In this document: piece after piece, positions 50,056 to 58,284 of the stretch
Layout of the letters: each line of letters opens with the position of its first letter
Numbering within the stretch: position 1 is the stretch's first letter
From: Amycolatopsis sp. WQ 127309
GTDB lineage: Bacteria > Actinomycetota > Actinomycetes > Mycobacteriales > Pseudonocardiaceae
Assembly: GCF_023023025.1 (NCBI RefSeq)
Contig: NZ_CP095481.1
Location: 4,712,001-4,776,000 of the forward strand
DNA length: 64,000 nt
Direction of reading: 5' to 3'
The notes under the pieces: generated by a model
Told to the model about the DNA's origin: nothing
Seen by the model: only the letters and a program-made list of their open reading frames with translations
Databases searched by the model: none
Made by a program: the position numbers and the translations under genes

Positions 50056-52493
50056 TGACCGCGACGATCGAACCGGAAGTCGGAAAGTCACGGCGCCGCA
50101 AGGAAGACGAGCGGCTGATCACCGGCCGCACCCGCTGGACCGACAACATCACGCTGCCCGGGATGCTGCACATGGCGATCCTGCGCAGCCCGTTCGCGCA
50201 CGCCAAGATCGTCTCGATCGACACGTCGGCGGCCCAGAGCGCGTCCGGCGTCGTCGCCGTCTACACCGCGACGGACCTCGACCCGGACAGCTCCATCGGC
50301 ATGCCCTGCGCGTGGCCGATCACCCCGGACATGAAGACGCCGCGCCGGCCGGTGCTCGCCGCCGACCAGGTCAACTTCGCCGGTGAAGGCGTGGCGGTCG
50401 TCGTCGCGCGGTCCTCGGCCGAAGCGCACGACGCGCTCGAGGAGATCGACGTCGAGTACGACGAGCTCCCGGTCATCCTCGACATGGAAGCCGCCATCGC
50501 CGACGGCGCGCCGCTGGTCCACGAGGACCAGGGCAGCAACACGAGCGCGGTCTGGAAGTTCGACTCCGCCGAGGCCGGCACCGGCAGCGACGTCGAAGAC
50601 GCGCTCAAGTCGTCGGAGATCGTCGTCAAGCGGCGCTTCCGCCAGCAACGCCTGATCCCGGCGTTCATGGAGCCGCGCGCCTGCGTCGTCGACCCGACCG
50701 GCACCCAGCTCACCATGTGGTCGGCCACCCAGGTCCCGCACATCCTGCGGGTGATGTCGGCGCTGACGCTCGGCATCCCGGAGCACAAGCTGCGCGTGAT
50801 CGCCCCGGACGTCGGCGGCGGCTTCGGCGGCAAGATCGGCGTGCTGCCGGAAGAGATGATGTCGCTACTGGTGGCGCGGAAACTCGGCAAACCGGTGAAG
50901 TGGAACGAATCCCGGTCCGAGACCATGCTCGCCGCCCACCACGGCCGTGACCAGATCCAGGACATCACCATCTCGGCGAACGCCGACGGCACGGTCACCG
51001 GGCTCAAGGTCGAGCTGCTCGCCAACCTCGGCGCGTACAACGGCCTGGTCGGCACCGGCGTGCCGATCCTCGGCGCGTTCATGTTCAACGCGATCTACAA
51101 GTTCCCGGCGTACCACTTCGCGTGCACCAACGTGTACACCACGACGACGCTGACCGACGCCTACCGCGGCGCCGGGCGGCCGGAGGCGACGTTCGCGATC
51201 GAGCGGATCATGGACGAGCTCGCCGACGAGCTCGGCATGGATCCGCTGGAGCTGCGTGAGAAGAACTGGATCAAGCACGAGGAGTTCCCGTTCACCACGG
51301 TGTGCGGGCTGACGTACGACTCCGGCAACTACGAGGCCGCGACGGAGAAGGCCAAGCAGCTCTTCGACTACGACGGCCTGCGCGCCGAGCAGGAGAAGCG
51401 CCGGGCGTCGAAGGACAAGGTGCAGCTCGGCATCGGCATCTCGACGTTCACCGAGATGTGCGGGCTCGCGCCGTCGCGGGTGCTCGGTTCGCTGGACTAC
51501 GGCGCCGGCGGCTGGGAGCACGCGGCGATCCGGATGCTGCCCACCGGCAAGGTCGAGGTCATCACCGGCGCGTCCGCGCACGGTCAGGGCCACGAGACGG
51601 CGTGGAGCCAGATCGTCGCGGACCAGCTCGGCGTCGCGTTCGAGGACATCGAGATCATCCACGGCGACACCCAGTCGTCGCACAAGGGCATGGACACCTA
51701 CGGCTCGCGGTCGCTGGTGGTCGGCGGGATCGCCGTCGTCAAGGCCGCGGAGAAGGTCGTCGCGAAGGCCAAGCCGATCGCGGCGCACCTGCTCGAATGC
51801 GCCGAGGACGACCTGGAGTTCGCGGGCGGCAAGTTCACCGTGAAGGGCACCGACACGTCGACGTCGATCGGCGACATCGCGCTCGCGGTGTTCGCGGCGC
51901 ACAACCTGCCCGACGGCGTCGAGCCTTCGCTCGACTCGGACGCGACGTTCGACCCGGAGAACTTCTCGTACCCGCACGGCACGCACCTCTGCGCGGCCGA
52001 AGTGGACACCGAGACGGGCCGGGTCACGCTGCGCTCCTACGTCTGCGTCGACGACGTCGGCGTCGCGGTGAACCCGCTGATCGTCGAGGGCCAGGTGCAT
52101 GGAGGACTCGCGCAGGGCATCGCGCAGGCGCTGTTCGAGGGCACCGTGCACGACGAGAGCGGCACGCTGACCACGGGCACGTTCGCCGATTATCTGCTGC
52201 CGTCGGCGGCCGACCTGCCGTCGTTCACCACGGACCGCACGGAGACGCCGTCGACGACCAACCCGCTGGGCGCCAAGGGCGTCGGCGAAGCGGGCACGAT
52301 CGCGTCCACCCCGGCCGTGGTCAACGCGGTGATCGACGCCGTGCGCCACTTCGGGGTGAACGACATCGAGATGCCGTTGACGCCGATGCGGGTGTGGCAC
52401 GCCATCCGGTACGGCACCACCGACGCCGGCGGGCCCGGCAACGAAGCCGGCGGCGGCCTCGGCTCGATCGACGCCACCGGAGGTGCCCTGTGA
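50055..52493 (+). CDS. Molybdenum hydroxylase large subunit, form II CoxL-like
   Basis: This 812-residue molybdopterin-cytosine-dinucleotide subunit has APDVGGGFGGKIG, GQGHETAWSQIV and catalytic Glu745 in GVGEAG. The diagnostic active-site loop reads AYRGAGR (from about residue 369), the form II type, not the AYXCSFR of true form I CO dehydrogenase. The S-L-M gene order is also the form II order. Aerobic CO oxidation is therefore unproven; a hydroxylase acting on an aldehyde or aromatic is possible given the adjacent pca operon. It is coupled to both neighbours by overlaps. Confidence 0.92.
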   Translation: MTATIEPEVGKSRRRKEDERLITGRTRWTDNITLPGMLHMAILRSPFAHAKIVSIDTSAAQSASGVVAVYTATDLDPDSSIGMPCAWPITPDMKTPRRPVLAADQVNFAGEGVAVVVARSSAEAHDALEEIDVEYDELPVILDMEAAIADGAPLVHEDQGSNTSAVWKFDSAEAGTGSDVEDALKSSEIVVKRRFRQQRLIPAFMEPRACVVDPTGTQLTMWSATQVPHILRVMSALTLGIPEHKLRVIAPDVGGGFGGKIGVLPEEMMSLLVARKLGKPVKWNESRSETMLAAHHGRDQIQDITISANADGTVTGLKVELLANLGAYNGLVGTGVPILGAFMFNAIYKFPAYHFACTNVYTTTTLTDAYRGAGRPEATFAIERIMDELADELGMDPLELREKNWIKHEEFPFTTVCGLTYDSGNYEAATEKAKQLFDYDGLRAEQEKRRASKDKVQLGIGISTFTEMCGLAPSRVLGSLDYGAGGWEHAAIRMLPTGKVEVITGASAHGQGHETAWSQIVADQLGVAFEDIEIIHGDTQSSHKGMDTYGSRSLVVGGIAVVKAAEKVVAKAKPIAAHLLECAEDDLEFAGGKFTVKGTDTSTSIGDIALAVFAAHNLPDGVEPSLDSDATFDPENFSYPHGTHLCAAEVDTETGRVTLRSYVCVDDVGVAVNPLIVEGQVHGGLAQGIAQALFEGTVHDESGTLTTGTFADYLLPSAADLPSFTTDRTETPSTTNPLGAKGVGEAGTIASTPAVVNAVIDAVRHFGVNDIEMPLTPMRVWHAIRYGTTDAGGPGNEAGGGLGSIDATGGAL

Positions 52494-53344
52494 TCCCGTC
52501 CTCGTTCGACTACGTCCGCCCGTCCACAGTGGACGAAGCGGTGCAGGCACTGGCGTCGGCCGGTGAGGACGCCAAGGTCCTGGCCGGCGGGCAGAGCCTG
52601 CTGCCGGTGCTGCGGATGCGCCTGGCCACCCCGACCACGCTGATCGACCTCGGGCGCGTCCCGGAGCTGCGCGGCGTGCGTGAAGACGGCGACGTCCTGG
52701 CGATCGGCGCGATGACCACGCACTACGACGTCCAGCGCGATTCGCTGGTCGCCGAGCACGCGGCGTTGCTGAAAGCGGCGACGGACACGGTCGCCGACCC
52801 GCAGATCCGCCACCGCGGCACGCTGGGCGGCGCGATCGCGCACGCCGACCCGGCGGGTGACCTGCTCGCGCCGGTGGTGGCATTGGAGGCCGAGCTGGTG
52901 CTGGCCGGGCCGTCCGGGCGCCGGACGGTGCCGGCCGCGGACTTCTTCCGGGACCTGTTCACCACCGCGCTGGCCCCGGACGAGCTGCTGGTCGAGGTCC
53001 GCGTGCCCAAGCACACGGGCTGGCGAGGGCACTACGAGAAGTTCAACCGGGTCGCCCAGGCGTGGTCGATGGTCGCCGTCGCGGTCACCGTCCGCACCGA
53101 GGCCGGCGTCATCGAGGAGGCCAGGGTCGCGCTGACGAACATGGGCTCGACGCCGGTCCGCGCGACGGGCGTCGAAGCGGCCCTGGTCGGGGCGCGAGCC
53201 TCGGCGGACGCGATCCGCGAGGCGGCGTCGCACGCGGCGGAGGGCACGAACCCACCGGTCGACGGCAACGCCGACGTCGAATACCGCCGTCACCTGGCGA
53301 CGGTCCTGACGGGTCGCGCGATCACGGCCGCGGCCGGCGCCTGA
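52490..53344 (+). CDS. Molybdenum hydroxylase medium (FAD) subunit, CoxM-like
   Basis: A 284-residue FAD-binding subunit with the flavin motifs AGGQSLLPVLRMRL and TLGGAIAHADPAGD and a C-terminal CO-dehydrogenase flavoprotein domain. It accepts electrons from the iron-sulfur subunit. GTG 52490 overlaps the large-subunit stop (GTGA). A strong hairpin follows 12 bases after its stop. Confidence 0.92.
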   Translation: MIPSSFDYVRPSTVDEAVQALASAGEDAKVLAGGQSLLPVLRMRLATPTTLIDLGRVPELRGVREDGDVLAIGAMTTHYDVQRDSLVAEHAALLKAATDTVADPQIRHRGTLGGAIAHADPAGDLLAPVVALEAELVLAGPSGRRTVPAADFFRDLFTTALAPDELLVEVRVPKHTGWRGHYEKFNRVAQAWSMVAVAVTVRTEAGVIEEARVALTNMGSTPVRATGVEAALVGARASADAIREAASHAAEGTNPPVDGNADVEYRRHLATVLTGRAITAAAGA

Positions 53345-53356
53345 ATCCGTGGCTGT

Positions 53357-53388
53357 CCGTGACCCGGCGTTTTCGCGCCGGGTCACGG
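53357..53388 (+). terminator. Terminator after the hydroxylase subunit genes
   Basis: CCGTGACCCGGCG (53357-53369) pairs exactly with 53376-53388 around the 6-base loop TTTTCG. It lies between the medium-subunit gene and the CoxG-like gene, so the latter may be under partial readthrough or its own promoter. Confidence 0.75.
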
Positions 53389-53450
53389 CTCCCGGGTGCG
53401 ACTAGGGTGGGTCACCAGGCACCCAGGTCTGGCAGAGAGGAGGTCGGCCC

Positions 53451-54530
53451 GTGCGGCTCGACCACGAATTCACCGTCCCGGCTCCGATCGGCGAGGTCTG
53501 GCAGGCGGTCGTCGACCCCGAGCGCGTCGCCCCGTGCATGCCCGGTGCCGCGCTGACCAAGGTCGAAGGCGACAAGTTCAGTGGGACGGTGAAGGTCAAG
53601 CTGGGCCCGATCTCGTTGCTGTACAAGGGAAACGGCGAGTTCCTGGAGAAGGACGACGCCGCGCACAAGGTCACCATCAAGGCTTCGGGCAAGGACTCTC
53701 GCGGAGCGGGCACGGCCGCCGCGACAGTGACCCTGACCTTGACCGAGACCGACGGCGGAACGCACGGAACCGTCGCGACGGACCTGTCCATCACGGGCAA
53801 GCCCGCCCAGTTCGGCCGCGGCTTGATCACCGAGGTGGGCGGCAAGATCCTCGACACCTTCGCGGGCTGCTTGTCGGGCAAGCTGGCCCCGGAGAAGACG
53901 GCCGAGCCGGTAGCCGAGAAGGCCGCCGCGCCGACGGCCGGAAAGACGGCGGAGCCGGCGGCGAAGTCCGCCCCGGCCGCAGCCGCGAAGCCCGCGACGG
54001 CGGGGGAGAAGGCACCGGGAGAGGCTGCCCAGCCTGGGTCAGCTGCCCAGTCGGGACCGGCTGCTCAGTCGGGCACTGCAGCCCAGTCAGGACCGGCAGC
54101 CCAGTCGGGACCGGCAGCCCAGTCGGGACCGGCAGCCCAGACAGGACAGGCGGCCCAGTCCGGACCGGCCACCCAGTCGGGATTGGCGGCCCAGTCCGGA
54201 CCGGCGGCCCAGTCGGGCTCTGTCGCTCAGTCTGGACTGGCTGCCCAGTCGGTACCGGCAGCGCAGTCCGGATCGGCGGCCAAGGCCGCGCCGGTTGCGA
54301 AGCCGGAGCCGGCGGTCAAGCCGGCGCCGACCACGGCGGAGATCAACACCGAACCCAAGCCGGCCGCCGAACGGCCCGCATTGCACAGCGTCCCGGCCGT
54401 CCCGGAGACCGAGGCGATCGACCTCCTCGATTACGCGGGAGCCTCCGTACTGAAGCGGCTGGCCCCGGTGGTGCTCGGCATCGCGGCGGTCGTCGGCTTG
54501 GTGGCGGTCATCCGCGCGCGGCGCAAGTGA
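53451..54530 (+). CDS. CoxG-like SRPBCC protein with tandem-repeat linker and C-terminal membrane anchor
   Basis: A 359-residue protein in three parts. Residues 1-150 are a CoxG/SRPBCC domain (VPAPIGEVWQAVVDPERVAPCMPG). Residues about 150-300 are a disordered Ala/Pro/Lys linker containing 14 copies of a six-residue AAQSGP-type repeat (192-275). Residues about 335-355 form a hydrophobic helix (APVVLGIAAVVGLVAVI) followed by RARRK, a tail anchor with the SRPBCC domain in the cytoplasm. CoxG is thought to recruit CO dehydrogenase to the membrane. GTG 53451 follows GAGGAGG. Confidence 0.88.
   Translation: MRLDHEFTVPAPIGEVWQAVVDPERVAPCMPGAALTKVEGDKFSGTVKVKLGPISLLYKGNGEFLEKDDAAHKVTIKASGKDSRGAGTAAATVTLTLTETDGGTHGTVATDLSITGKPAQFGRGLITEVGGKILDTFAGCLSGKLAPEKTAEPVAEKAAAPTAGKTAEPAAKSAPAAAAKPATAGEKAPGEAAQPGSAAQSGPAAQSGTAAQSGPAAQSGPAAQSGPAAQTGQAAQSGPATQSGLAAQSGPAAQSGSVAQSGLAAQSVPAAQSGSAAKAAPVAKPEPAVKPAPTTAEINTEPKPAAERPALHSVPAVPETEAIDLLDYAGASVLKRLAPVVLGIAAVVGLVAVIRARRK
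54024..54275 (+). repeat. 18-bp tandem repeat (14 copies) inside the CoxG-like gene
   Basis: Units such as GCCCAGTCGGGACCGGCA repeat in register over 252 bp and encode AAQSGP with small changes (AAQPGS, AAQTGQ, ATQSGL, AAQSVP). Copies differ mostly at degenerate positions, pointing to repeated slippage followed by drift. Copy number probably varies between strains. Confidence 0.92.
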
Positions 54531-54534
54531 CCTC

Positions 54535-54592
54535 GCCCGGCTGGTAGAGCGCCCGGTGGAGGTCGCGGGTTCGAAACCCATCGCTCATCCCG
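54535..54592 (+). other. tRNA-like remnant
   Basis: GGCTGGTAGAGC resembles a tRNA D-arm and GCGGGTTCGAAACCC a T-arm, but the anticodon arm is essentially missing, only CCGGTGGAGGTC lying between them, and the flanks do not make an acceptor stem. It looks like a decayed or partly deleted tRNA gene and could be an old integration scar. It begins within a few bases after the CoxG stop. Confidence 0.45.
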
Positions 54593-54600
54593 GCCTAGCT

Positions 54601-54665
54601 GCGCCCTGAGCCGACTATGTCCTGAGTCGATCTACGACTCTAAGTCGACCGCGCCCTGAGCCGGT
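54601..54665 (+). repeat. Four degenerate copies of a CCTGAG(C/T)CGA element
   Basis: GCCCTGAGCCGA (54603), GTCCTGAGTCGA (54619), ACTCTAAGTCGA (54637) and GCCCTGAGCCGG (54653) are spaced 16, 18 and 16 bases. They follow the tRNA-like remnant. They may be decayed tandem repeats or binding sites. Confidence 0.45.
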
Positions 54666-55045
54666 CTGCTCCCTGACCTGGCCGAGCCGTGGGTCTCCGT
54701 TCGGGGAAGCCCGTCCTGGTCGGCGCCGAACAGCCTGCGTTGAGAGCGTCGGGGCGGGTTTCCGCGCTGGTGATCTCGGCGGCCGTTTCCGGCTTCGGGA
54801 GTCCCGGCCTGCTGTTCTCACCGCGGATTCCTGCATCGGTGATCACCGGGGAAGCTGTGAGCAGGGCAGACCTACCCAGAGCGAGTCCGCGGGCCGGTAG
54901 CTTCGCCGTAATTCGCCCGGACCGGCGACGCGGCTCGCCGGAACGGCTACGCTGGGCTACCTGGTCGGCCGAACTCGCGCAAGGGGTACGTCACGATGCC
55001 GGTCCGTCACTTCCGTGGTCGCGGCGCTTGAGAGCCGAGGCCGCC
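54666..55045. other. Upstream region of the diguanylate cyclase gene
   Basis: The cyclase frame is open from 54689, but this part has little coding bias, lower G+C and no membrane or domain features, so it is treated as leader. It contains a short ORF with a ribosome site at 54996-55031. No other gene was seen. Confidence 0.5.
54996..55031 (+). CDS. Possible 11-residue leader ORF before the diguanylate cyclase
   Basis: AAGGGG lies 9 bases before ATG 54996, which opens MPVRHFRGRGA and stops 14 bases before the chosen GTG of the cyclase. It could couple or limit cyclase translation. Alternatively it marks the true start of a frame changed by a sequencing error. Confidence 0.25.
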   Translation: MPVRHFRGRGA

Positions 55046-56320
55046 GTGCGACGGGAAGCTCTTTCCACCTGGACGGGGTGGCCCTCGCGGTGGGTCATGT
55101 GGACCGGGGCGAAGCGCCGCTGGATCACCTACGCCCTCTGCTGTGAGCTGGCCGCCGTCGCGACCACCGGGGCCGCGCTGGCCACCGGCTTCGGGGGACC
55201 GGTGCGGCCGGTCTGGTTCGCCGTGCTGGTCGCACTCGGCGTCGCGCAGGCCGAGATGTCCCGCCGGATTGAACGGCTGCGCCGGTGGATGAGCGGGCAA
55301 ACGCACATCAACGTGACCTCCGTCTGGTACCTCGCCGGTGTCGTACTGCTCCCTCCTGCCTGGGTGGCGCTGCTGGCTGTCGTGCTCTACGCGCACTTGT
55401 GGGTGCGGGTCTGGCGCCACGTGCGCACACGGCCCGCGCATCGGTTCGTCGCGAGTACCGCGTGGGCGATGCTCTCCTGCTTCGCCGCGTCGTCCGTCCT
55501 CACGTGGTCGGGGTTGCACGGGACGCCGGTGCAGACGCCGCGCGGGCTGGTCGCGCTCTGCCTGGCCGCCGTGGTGTTCGAGCTGGTGAACGTCGGGCTG
55601 GTCGCCGCCGGGATCTACCTCTACACGAGCCAGCGGTCCGCCGCGGACCTCGTCGGCACCTGGGAGGACAACGCGTTCGAGGTGGCGACGCTCTGCCTCG
55701 GCGGGCTCGCCGCGCTGGCCCTGGTCGAGCAGCCGGTGCTGGTGCTGTTCGTCATCGCGCCGCTGCTGTTGCTGCACCGCTACCTGCTGCTCAAGCAGCA
55801 GCTGCAGGTCGCCGCCGTCACCGACGAGAAGACCGGGCTGCTCAACACCGCGGGCTGGCACGAGTCGGCCGTCCGCGAGCACGCCCGCGCGTTGCGGCGC
55901 GGGGCCGTCGGCGAGTTCGCGGTGCTGATGATCGACCTCGACCACTTCAAGCGGATCAACGACACCTACGGCCACCTCACCGGCGACGACGTGCTGGCCG
56001 CGGTCGCGGTGGCGATCTCCGGCGCGGTGCGTCAGGGCGACACGGTCGGCCGGTTCGGTGGTGAGGAGTTCGTCGTGCTGCTGCCCGGCCTCGGCCGCGC
56101 CGACGTGCTGGGCATCGCCGAGCGGGTGCGGGTGGCGGTGGGGGAGCTGAACGTCGTGATCTCGACGGGAGGCGGGACGGTCCGGGTGAGTGGCCTTTCG
56201 GTCTCGATCGGGGTCGCGCGGTTCCCGGATACGGGGCCGACGCTGGATGACGTGCTGCGCTCGGCGGACGCGGCGTTGTACCGGGCCAAGGACGCGGGGC
56301 GCAATCGCGTCGCCGTGTGA
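55046..56320 (+). CDS. Membrane-bound diguanylate cyclase (GGDEF)
   Basis: A 424-residue protein with about six membrane helices (residues 20-250) and a C-terminal GGDEF domain. The active site is GGEEF in VGRFGGEEFVVLLPG, the metal site DLDHFKRINDTYGHLTGDDVL is intact, and RQGD five residues before GGEEF is an inhibitory I-site. It should make c-di-GMP under product inhibition. The start is uncertain: GTG 55046 has GAGG upstream, ATG 55097 is an alternative, and the frame is open to 54689. A copy of its 3' end follows directly. Confidence 0.85.
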   Translation: MRREALSTWTGWPSRWVMWTGAKRRWITYALCCELAAVATTGAALATGFGGPVRPVWFAVLVALGVAQAEMSRRIERLRRWMSGQTHINVTSVWYLAGVVLLPPAWVALLAVVLYAHLWVRVWRHVRTRPAHRFVASTAWAMLSCFAASSVLTWSGLHGTPVQTPRGLVALCLAAVVFELVNVGLVAAGIYLYTSQRSAADLVGTWEDNAFEVATLCLGGLAALALVEQPVLVLFVIAPLLLLHRYLLLKQQLQVAAVTDEKTGLLNTAGWHESAVREHARALRRGAVGEFAVLMIDLDHFKRINDTYGHLTGDDVLAAVAVAISGAVRQGDTVGRFGGEEFVVLLPGLGRADVLGIAERVRVAVGELNVVISTGGGTVRVSGLSVSIGVARFPDTGPTLDDVLRSADAALYRAKDAGRNRVAV

Positions 56321-56383
56321 CGGGCGGTTACGACGGCGTTGTACCGGGCCGAGAATGCGCGCCGCCACCGGGTCGCCATGTGA
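56321..56383 (+). pseudogene. In-frame duplicate of the diguanylate cyclase 3' end
   Basis: Directly after the cyclase stop, a 63-bp unit in the same frame encodes RAVTTALYRAENARRHRVAM and ends in its own TGA. The cyclase end reads RSADAALYRAKDAGRNRVAV. About 42 of the last 51 bases match. It is a tandem duplication or the tail of a lost second GGDEF gene. Confidence 0.75.
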
Positions 56384-56427
56384 TGCAGGGCGCGAAATAC
56401 CTGGCGCGGCCGGCCGTTGAACACGAC

Positions 56428-57495
56428 ATGAGCAGCGCGGACCACGAAACGGACGTGGTGGTGGTCGGGGCCGGCCAAGCGGGACTGTCGGCCGCCTACC
56501 ACCTGCGCCGAGCCGGGTTCGCGAACGGTTCCGGGTTCGTGGTGCTCGACCACGGCAAACGGGCCGGGGGCGCCTGGCAGTACCGGTGGCCGTCGCTGGT
56601 GCTCAGGAAGGTGCACGGCATCCACGACCTGCCCGGCATGGCCTTCGGCACTCCGGACGTCACGCGGCCGGCCTCCGAAGTCGTCTCTGACTATTTCGCG
56701 CGCTTCGAGCGCGTGTACGACCTGCCTGTCATGCGCCCGGTCGACGTCCAGTCCGTGACGCGCGACGGTGACCGGCTCGTGGTGGCGAGTCCGGCCGAGT
56801 CGTGGGCGGCGCGCGCGGTGATCAGCGCCACCGGCACCTGGGACCGGCCGTTCTGGCCGCACTACCCGGGCCAGGAGACTTTCGCGGGCGAGCAGGTACA
56901 CACGGCGGACTACACCGGGCCGGAAGCGTTGCGGGGCAAACGGGTCGTGGTCGTCGGCGGTGGGGCGTCGGCGGTGCAGCTGCTGATGGAGTTCGCGCCG
57001 CTCGCGCGCGCGACGGCCTGGGTGACGCGGCGGCCGCCCGTGTGGCGGGATGAGCCGTTCAGCGAGGACTGGGGACGCAATGTCGTCGCGAAGGTCGACG
57101 AACGGGTGCGCGCCGGGTTGCCGCCGGAGAGCGTGGTCAGCGTGACGGACCTGGCCGTGACGCCGGAGGTGCGGGCCGCGCGGGCGGCGGGCATCCTCGA
57201 GCGCCGGCCGATGTTCGCCCGGATCGTGCCTTCGGGAGTCGAGTGGGCGGACGGCTTGCACTTCGACGCGGACGTCATCCTCTGGGCGACAGGCTTCCGC
57301 GCGGCGATCGACCACCTCGCGCCGCTGCGCATCCGCGAGGCGGGTGGCGGGATCCGGGTGGACGGGACGCGGGTCGTGCTCGAGCCGCGGTTGCAGCTGG
57401 TGGGGTACGGGCCTTCGGCCAGCACGGTCGGGGCGAACCGCGCCGGGCGGGCCGCCGTGGCGGAGATCCGGAAGCAGCTGCGCGCGGATTCTTGA
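56428..57495 (+). CDS. Flavin-containing NAD(P)-binding monooxygenase
   Basis: A 355-residue protein with the FAD motif VVVVGAGQAGLSAAYHL, the central ATGTWDRPFWPHYPG, a second nucleotide motif VVVVGGGASAVQLLMEF and VILWATGFRAAIDHL near the end. This fits flavin-monooxygenase-like or putative flavoprotein oxidoreductases involved in oxidation of small organics or polysulfides. ATG 56428 (MSSADHE) lacks a strong ribosome site. It is separated from the cyclase by the duplicate tail. The substrate is unknown. Confidence 0.85.
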   Translation: MSSADHETDVVVVGAGQAGLSAAYHLRRAGFANGSGFVVLDHGKRAGGAWQYRWPSLVLRKVHGIHDLPGMAFGTPDVTRPASEVVSDYFARFERVYDLPVMRPVDVQSVTRDGDRLVVASPAESWAARAVISATGTWDRPFWPHYPGQETFAGEQVHTADYTGPEALRGKRVVVVGGGASAVQLLMEFAPLARATAWVTRRPPVWRDEPFSEDWGRNVVAKVDERVRAGLPPESVVSVTDLAVTPEVRAARAAGILERRPMFARIVPSGVEWADGLHFDADVILWATGFRAAIDHLAPLRIREAGGGIRVDGTRVVLEPRLQLVGYGPSASTVGANRAGRAAVAEIRKQLRADS

Positions 57496-58284
57496 CGCCA
57501 TGGGTCTTCGGTGCGGGGTAACGGGAAACTCGTCGGTCGAGGTCATGGCCCTTACGTTACCGAACACGCGTGCGAAGATCATCGCTGAATCGGGTGAAAC
57601 TCGGGCGCGGGATCTTCGTGCTGTTTCTGTTGCTGTGTAAGAAAAATCGCTGTCGGCGGGCGCGAGAAGCCCCCGAATTCCAGGCTACCGGTGGGGACCG
57701 ACAAAATCGGTACGGGAACGGTCTGGGGGGAGTGCTTCCGAGGCGTGGTGGTGCGCGAGGAAGCCGTGGCGTGCGTGAGGTCGTGCCCCTTCTGAGATGA
57801 GGCGGATCGGCGGCGAAGTCCGGCCGGTGCCGGTCGGGTGGCGGTGGTCGAATACGGTGCCGTGATGGCGAGCGAATCCGCTGAACGCAAGGGAATTGGC
57901 GCCAGTGTGAGCTGAACAAGTTGAGCGAGGATCGATGGCGCCACGCTGATGGTCGCCGGAGTTGGTGTCGCGGCGCACGGTTCGGTGGCAGGGGAAACGG
58001 CGCTCGAGTCCGGGTCGAGTGCTGGGTGGCGTGCGAGCGAAACTAGGGCAGTCCCAGGCGCCGGAGCAGTGTGCCGCTCTGTGAAACATCATCTGACCTG
58101 CGGGAACCACTCCAATCTCACCCTCTTGACCGATTCAAGGACGAGACAAGTCTTGTCAGCCGAAACCGCGGCTCGCTACAGTCTTCTTAGTTAGGAAAGT
58201 TTCTTAACTGTTCGAACAAAGTACACCTACGCCGCAGCCCAGCTCAGAGCAGACCCGCCACTGTCCGGCCCCTAGGAGCGCGAC
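57496..58284. other. Long non-coding stretch before the phosphoesterase gene
   Basis: No convincing gene is present in these 789 bases; open frames on both strands lack ribosome sites and codon bias. Base composition is lower in G+C than the neighbours, with A/T-rich runs near 57630. The last 140 bases hold the promoter-palindrome region listed separately. I see no clear riboswitch or RNA gene, although a small RNA is possible. Confidence 0.55.
58145..58209 (+). promoter_or_regulatory. Promoter with two palindromes upstream of the phosphoesterase gene
   Basis: A promoter-like TTGTCA (58153-58158) and TACAGT (58177-58182) are 18 bases apart. GACAAG-T-CTTGTC (58145-58157) is a perfect palindrome overlapping the -35. 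AGTTAGGAAA-G-TTTCTTAACT is an almost perfect 10-bp-arm palindrome at 58189-58209, where transcription should start. The GAAAGTTTC core resembles operators of carbohydrate-responsive repressors in Streptomyces such as CsnR, from memory. Repression by a bound dimer at the start site is an inference. Confidence 0.55.

Noticed and set aside
57570-57944. Small frames on both strands in the gap before the phosphoesterase
   Set aside because: No ribosome sites, poor codon bias and no recognisable protein features.
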